Shown in pieces: positions 60,535 through 64,000 of a DNA stretch of 64,000 bases. The first letter of the stretch is position 1. Each line of letters opens with the position of its first letter. Made by a program: the position numbers and the translations under genes. Origin of the DNA: an uncultured Porphyromonadaceae bacterium (GTDB lineage: Bacteria; Bacteroidota; Bacteroidia; Bacteroidales; Muribaculaceae); assembly GCA_902495075.1 (NCBI GenBank), contig CABUVO010000010.1:1-64000 (forward strand), given 5' to 3'. The notes under the pieces were generated by a model. The model did not search any database. It was given only the letters and a program-made list of their open reading frames with translations, and was not told the DNA's origin.

Positions 60535-62763
60535 CTAATTCCTAATTCTATTAAGTCTTAGCGAGTTCGCTACTACGCAGAGCGAAGAGAGTGCCATCGC
60601 TGCTGAGGCGAACATGGGGGAGAGAAGGAAGCCTGCCTTATAAAGCACTCCTGCTGCAAGGGGGATTCCAATTACATTATATATAAACGCCCAAAACAGG
60701 TTTTCACGTATAATCCTGAGAGTTGCTTTTGATAATTTTACCGCTCCGGGGAGTGATGAGAGTTTGCCGCCAACGATGGTGATCTTTGCAACGTCAATGG
60801 CAATGTCCGAACCTCCTCCCATGGCTATGGAGACATCCGCTGTGGCGAGAGCCTGAGAGTCGTTTATACCGTCGCCAGCCATTGCCACAACATGTCCTTT
60901 TCGTTGCAGATCCTCTACGCGGTCTTGCTTCATCTGAGGCAAAGTCTCTGCCGTTACAGTGTGAATCCCCGCCAAGTCGGCAATATGCTGGGCTGTGGCT
61001 TCGCGGTCGCCGGTGAGAAGCTCTACGTTGATTCCGAGATTATTGAGTTCTTTGATTGCCGATATTGCATCCGGACGGATTTTGTCCATCACTGCAAACG
61101 CTACAGCCGGTACACCATCAACTGTGACCGCCACCACACCGGCACCTTGTTCAAGCCATAAATCAATCTTTTTCAAGAATTGAGAATCGCAGCTGTTGTC
61201 TGCAATTGAGGATGAACCGATGTTGTATCTTGCTCCTTCTGTCACGCAGTTGATGCCAAGTCCGGCAATATATTCATATTCGGATGGTGCTACCGGTTTC
61301 GCACCAAGTTTTTCTATACCTCCCGAGATTGCAGCCGCCAAAGGGTGGATGCTCTCTTTCTCCGCGCCATATATGGCACTGAGGATTGAGGCTTTTGCTG
61401 ATTCATCAATTGCGGAAGACCAACAGATATCGGTCATCTGTGGTTTGCCGATGGTTAAGGTACCGGTCTTGTCGATCAGAAGTGTGTCGGTTTTTGCCAA
61501 CAATTCCAAAGCGGTGGCATCTTTTATCAATATGCCCGAGCGTGCTCCGCGTCCTATACCTACCATAACCGCCATCGGGGTGGCAAGACCTAATGCGCAT
61601 GGACACGCGATTACAAGCACTGAAACTGCACATACAAAGGCTATCGGGAGATGGCCGCGTCCCATCGCCATCCATACGCAGAATGTAATCAGCGAGATTA
61701 CCATGACAGTCGGAACGAAAATGGCGGCAACGCGGTCAACGAGTTTCTGCACAGGTGCTTTAGACCCCTGGGCTTCCTTCACGGCGCGTATTATCCTTGA
61801 AAGCTCAGTGTCGGCACCAACCTTTGTTGCCTTTACCTTGATGCTTCCCGCATTAAGTATTGTGCCTGCGCTTACTTTACCGCCCCGTGTTTTTTCAATG
61901 CCTATTGACTCTCCCGTGAGCATAGACTCGTCGATAGTGGCATTTCCTGCTTCTACGATACCATCTACAGGAATCTTGTCGCCCTGCCTGACAACCAATA
62001 TGTCTCCTACTTTTATTTCCGATACAGGCACGCGCCGAGTGTTGCCATCCGCAAGTTCGAGCAATGCCTCATCGGGTTGAAGGTCCATAAGTGCGCGTAT
62101 TGCCAGTCCTGTGGAATGTCGGCTGCGCATTTCCATCATTTTTCCTGTCAATACAAAAGCGATGATCATGGCAGCTCCTTCGTAATATACATCCGCGCTT
62201 ATCGCACGTGATGTGAGCACTTCAGGAGCGATCGTATTGAACACGCTGAAAAGGAAGCTGACAATGGTGGAGATTGCAACAAGGCTGTCCATATTCGGAG
62301 CTTTTGCAATAAGCGCCTTTATGCCGCGCCTGTAGAAGCCCTCTCCGCAATAAGCCATGACGGCAAGGGTCATTGCCATGAATATCCAGTTGTCGGCAGG
62401 GAAGTGAATATGGAGCATGCACAAGATGCAGAGGGGAATGGTAATGATCCACGCAACGATCACTTTCAGTTTCATTGTGCGGTATGCCTGTTCCTCCTGA
62501 CGTTCCTTCTCTTCAACAGCTTTCGCCTCTGATTCGCTCACAATCATCTCATATCCGGCATCTTTCACAGCTTCCGCTATCCTGGCGGGAGATGTGAGCG
62601 ACGGATTCCAGTCGATTGTGGCGGAATTGGTAGCAAAATTCACGTCAACCTCTGTCACCCCCGTGCATTCGGAGATGGTCTTTTTTACTGTGCCGGCACA
62701 TACGACACACATCATCCCGGTGACGGGAAATATTTCGTGTCTTATTTCATTCTTATTCGCCAT
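60535..62763 (-). CDS. copA: Copper-translocating P-type ATPase
   Basis: A 742-residue P1B-type ATPase that exports Cu(I). An N-terminal metal-binding domain has GMMCVVCAGTV (residues about 15-25). Eight membrane segments are expected. The CPC ion motif (VIACPCALGLATP), phosphorylation site (DKTGTLT), SIHPLA nucleotide-binding His-Pro, TGDREATA and MAGDGINDSQAL are all visible. Its first 22 bases overlap the rsmF-like gene. The small CxxC gene downstream is its likely metallochaperone. No copper-responsive regulator is found nearby. Confidence 0.95.
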   Translation of the reverse strand: MANKNEIRHEIFPVTGMMCVVCAGTVKKTISECTGVTEVDVNFATNSATIDWNPSLTSPARIAEAVKDAGYEMIVSESEAKAVEEKERQEEQAYRTMKLKVIVAWIITIPLCILCMLHIHFPADNWIFMAMTLAVMAYCGEGFYRRGIKALIAKAPNMDSLVAISTIVSFLFSVFNTIAPEVLTSRAISADVYYEGAAMIIAFVLTGKMMEMRSRHSTGLAIRALMDLQPDEALLELADGNTRRVPVSEIKVGDILVVRQGDKIPVDGIVEAGNATIDESMLTGESIGIEKTRGGKVSAGTILNAGSIKVKATKVGADTELSRIIRAVKEAQGSKAPVQKLVDRVAAIFVPTVMVISLITFCVWMAMGRGHLPIAFVCAVSVLVIACPCALGLATPMAVMVGIGRGARSGILIKDATALELLAKTDTLLIDKTGTLTIGKPQMTDICWSSAIDESAKASILSAIYGAEKESIHPLAAAISGGIEKLGAKPVAPSEYEYIAGLGINCVTEGARYNIGSSSIADNSCDSQFLKKIDLWLEQGAGVVAVTVDGVPAVAFAVMDKIRPDAISAIKELNNLGINVELLTGDREATAQHIADLAGIHTVTAETLPQMKQDRVEDLQRKGHVVAMAGDGINDSQALATADVSIAMGGGSDIAIDVAKITIVGGKLSSLPGAVKLSKATLRIIRENLFWAFIYNVIGIPLAAGVLYKAGFLLSPMFASAAMALSSLCVVANSLRLNRIRN

Positions 62764-63998
62764 TGCGCAGGATAAAGATTATTGGCTCGGTTTCCGAGAT
62801 TTTTAACAATTCCCAATGGGTGGTCTTTATACATAACAACAACATACCCTTTCGGGATTTCAGGATTTAGCTGAATTGCTTCATGTCGCAGATAGGAGAG
62901 GGCTGTCTGTTCGTCAACTTCCACTTCGGGTAGTGTTCCTCTCTTGTAATCGCAAGAAAGCGCCGATTCCGTGGTCGGGACCTGATCTCTCCCTTTGGTT
63001 GTGGTCATGGGTATGCCGTCGGCAATAATTTTAGCTTTGTCTGCAATCAGTTGGGAGAATGATTTCCCACGCCGCGTACGAGCCGGCATATAATCACCCT
63101 CTTTGCGAAGAACGCAGAGGAACAGACCTTCGCCTCGTGTGATATGCGGCATGAAACGCAGACACGGATAAGGGGTGTCTATCCCTTTGCCGATTCCCCA
63201 TTCCTCAGGGAAAGTCATATCTAACGGAACCATCCCGAGTTCTTCGACAAGATAACCGACATTCTCTTCATTTTCAAGGCGGTTGAAAGTGCAGGTGGAA
63301 TAGATGAGGAAGCCACCGGGTTTTAATGCCTCGAATGCGTCAGCGAGGATTTCCCGCTGCAGGGAAGCGCATTGCTTCTGCAATCCCTCTCCCCATTGGC
63401 TCACAGCCACATCCTCCTTGCGCATCATCCCCTCGCCGGAGCAGGGGGCATCTACGGCAATGATGTCGAAAAGTTCACCGAGCGCGGCAAAGCGGGCTGT
63501 GGGTGAATTGGTGACTATAATGTCGGGATATCCCCATTTCATCAGGTTCTCCTTTAAGACTGTGGCGCGGTTGCCGACAAATTCATTGGCAACAACGGTT
63601 GTGCCGTCGGGAAGGGCATTGATCATGGAGGTTGTTTTTCCACCCGGTGCGGCGCATAGATCGAGCACTCGGAGCGGGTCGCCCGTGTCAAGAGCTATCG
63701 GCACTATTTTCTCGGTCACCGCCTCGTATATCATCGATGAAGCATCTTGCACATAGAACACACCTGCATGTATCAGAGTATTGAGAGTGAACACAGGCCG
63801 CTCCCGCAGATAATACCCGCTCGGACACCATTTCACCGGTGTCAGCCCCTCATATCCGCAAATATCGGGATTATCGCTCTTTCTGCGATTGATTTTTATG
63901 GATACCGATGGCGGCTCATTCATTGCCGAAAGGAATGAATCTGTTGCTTCTCCAAGAAGATTGCGCATCTGGTTGATGAAATTCTCAGGTAATGTCAT
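62742..63998 (-). CDS. RsmF/RsmB-type rRNA cytosine-C5 methyltransferase
   Basis: A 418-residue SAM-dependent enzyme that methylates cytosine in 16S rRNA. The N-terminus is a short RNA-binding domain. The Rossmann domain has LDLCAAPGGKTTSMI, VANEFVGNRATVLKEN, VDAPCSGEGMMRK (first catalytic Cys) and YSTCTFNRLENEENV (second Cys, the nucleophile). A C-terminal PUA-like part contains IQLNPEIPKGYVVVMYKDHPLGIVKNLGNRANNLYP. It resembles RsmF most, so position 1407 of 16S rRNA is the best guess. It begins just inside the window edge. Confidence 0.87.
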   Translation of the reverse strand: MTLPENFINQMRNLLGEATDSFLSAMNEPPSVSIKINRRKSDNPDICGYEGLTPVKWCPSGYYLRERPVFTLNTLIHAGVFYVQDASSMIYEAVTEKIVPIALDTGDPLRVLDLCAAPGGKTTSMINALPDGTTVVANEFVGNRATVLKENLMKWGYPDIIVTNSPTARFAALGELFDIIAVDAPCSGEGMMRKEDVAVSQWGEGLQKQCASLQREILADAFEALKPGGFLIYSTCTFNRLENEENVGYLVEELGMVPLDMTFPEEWGIGKGIDTPYPCLRFMPHITRGEGLFLCVLRKEGDYMPARTRRGKSFSQLIADKAKIIADGIPMTTTKGRDQVPTTESALSCDYKRGTLPEVEVDEQTALSYLRHEAIQLNPEIPKGYVVVMYKDHPLGIVKNLGNRANNLYPAQWRIRMK

Positions 63999-64000
63999 AA

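Overview
The window reads as chromosomal DNA of a gut-type Bacteroidales bacterium, most likely Muribaculaceae or a close relative. The reasons are families and fusions typical of the order: a MurF-Alr fusion, a DAHP synthase-chorismate mutase fusion, DUF4252, DUF4831, DUF2851, DUF3467, SpeB-like C10 peptidase with BspA-type repeats, and lipoproteins with an acidic export signal after the lipid-bearing Cys. Four promoters also match the Bacteroidetes form TTTG-N20-TAnnTTTG. The family assignment is inference; no rRNA or tRNA gene was found here.

Layout. 1-12.5 kb: a membrane acyltransferase, a WD40-caspase protein, a Sel1/TPR protein, a GH29 fucosidase with CutC, a transglutaminase protein, and a leftward sigma/anti-sigma/DUF4252 operon. 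12.5-22.3 kb: core metabolism (aroF-type fusion, nitroreductase, fructose-bisphosphate aldolase, Nnr, DUF4831, xseAB, MurF-Alr). 22.3-28.4 kb is AT-rich and accessory: a secreted C10 peptidase, a candidate ~330-nt structured RNA in front of it, a Panacea-type toxin-antitoxin pair, recO and a 10-bp-periodic C-tract array. 28.4-34.7 kb: DUF2851, a pseudouridine synthase and a PAP2-like gene bracketed by a long inverted repeat, ispG and an acyltransferase with an 18-bp tandem repeat.

34.7-45 kb is a seven-gene leftward haem-utilisation operon of hmu type: PepSY membrane protein, calycin-like surface lipoprotein, HmuR-type receptor, a CobN-like HmuS with transmembrane anchors at both ends, a polytopic protein, an ExbB-type channel and DUF2149. 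The likely flow is haem capture at the surface, TonB-dependent import, and metal removal by an energised periplasmic chelatase. 45.1-49.1 kb: a second candidate structured RNA before a small HTH regulator, then a large coiled-coil lipoprotein. 49.2-51 kb: cysS and DUF3467.

51.3-58.7 kb is a leftward cobalamin operon: riboswitch, BtuB-like receptor, BtuG-like beta-propeller and a 1223-aa surface protein of unknown function. 58.8-64 kb: a leftward run of rsmF-like, copA, a small CxxC metal-binding protein, tcdA and a LolD-like ATPase.

Gaps between genes repeatedly hold degenerate arrays with a 7-, 8- or 10-bp period, a pattern shared across the window. No CRISPR array, insertion sequence or prophage was seen.
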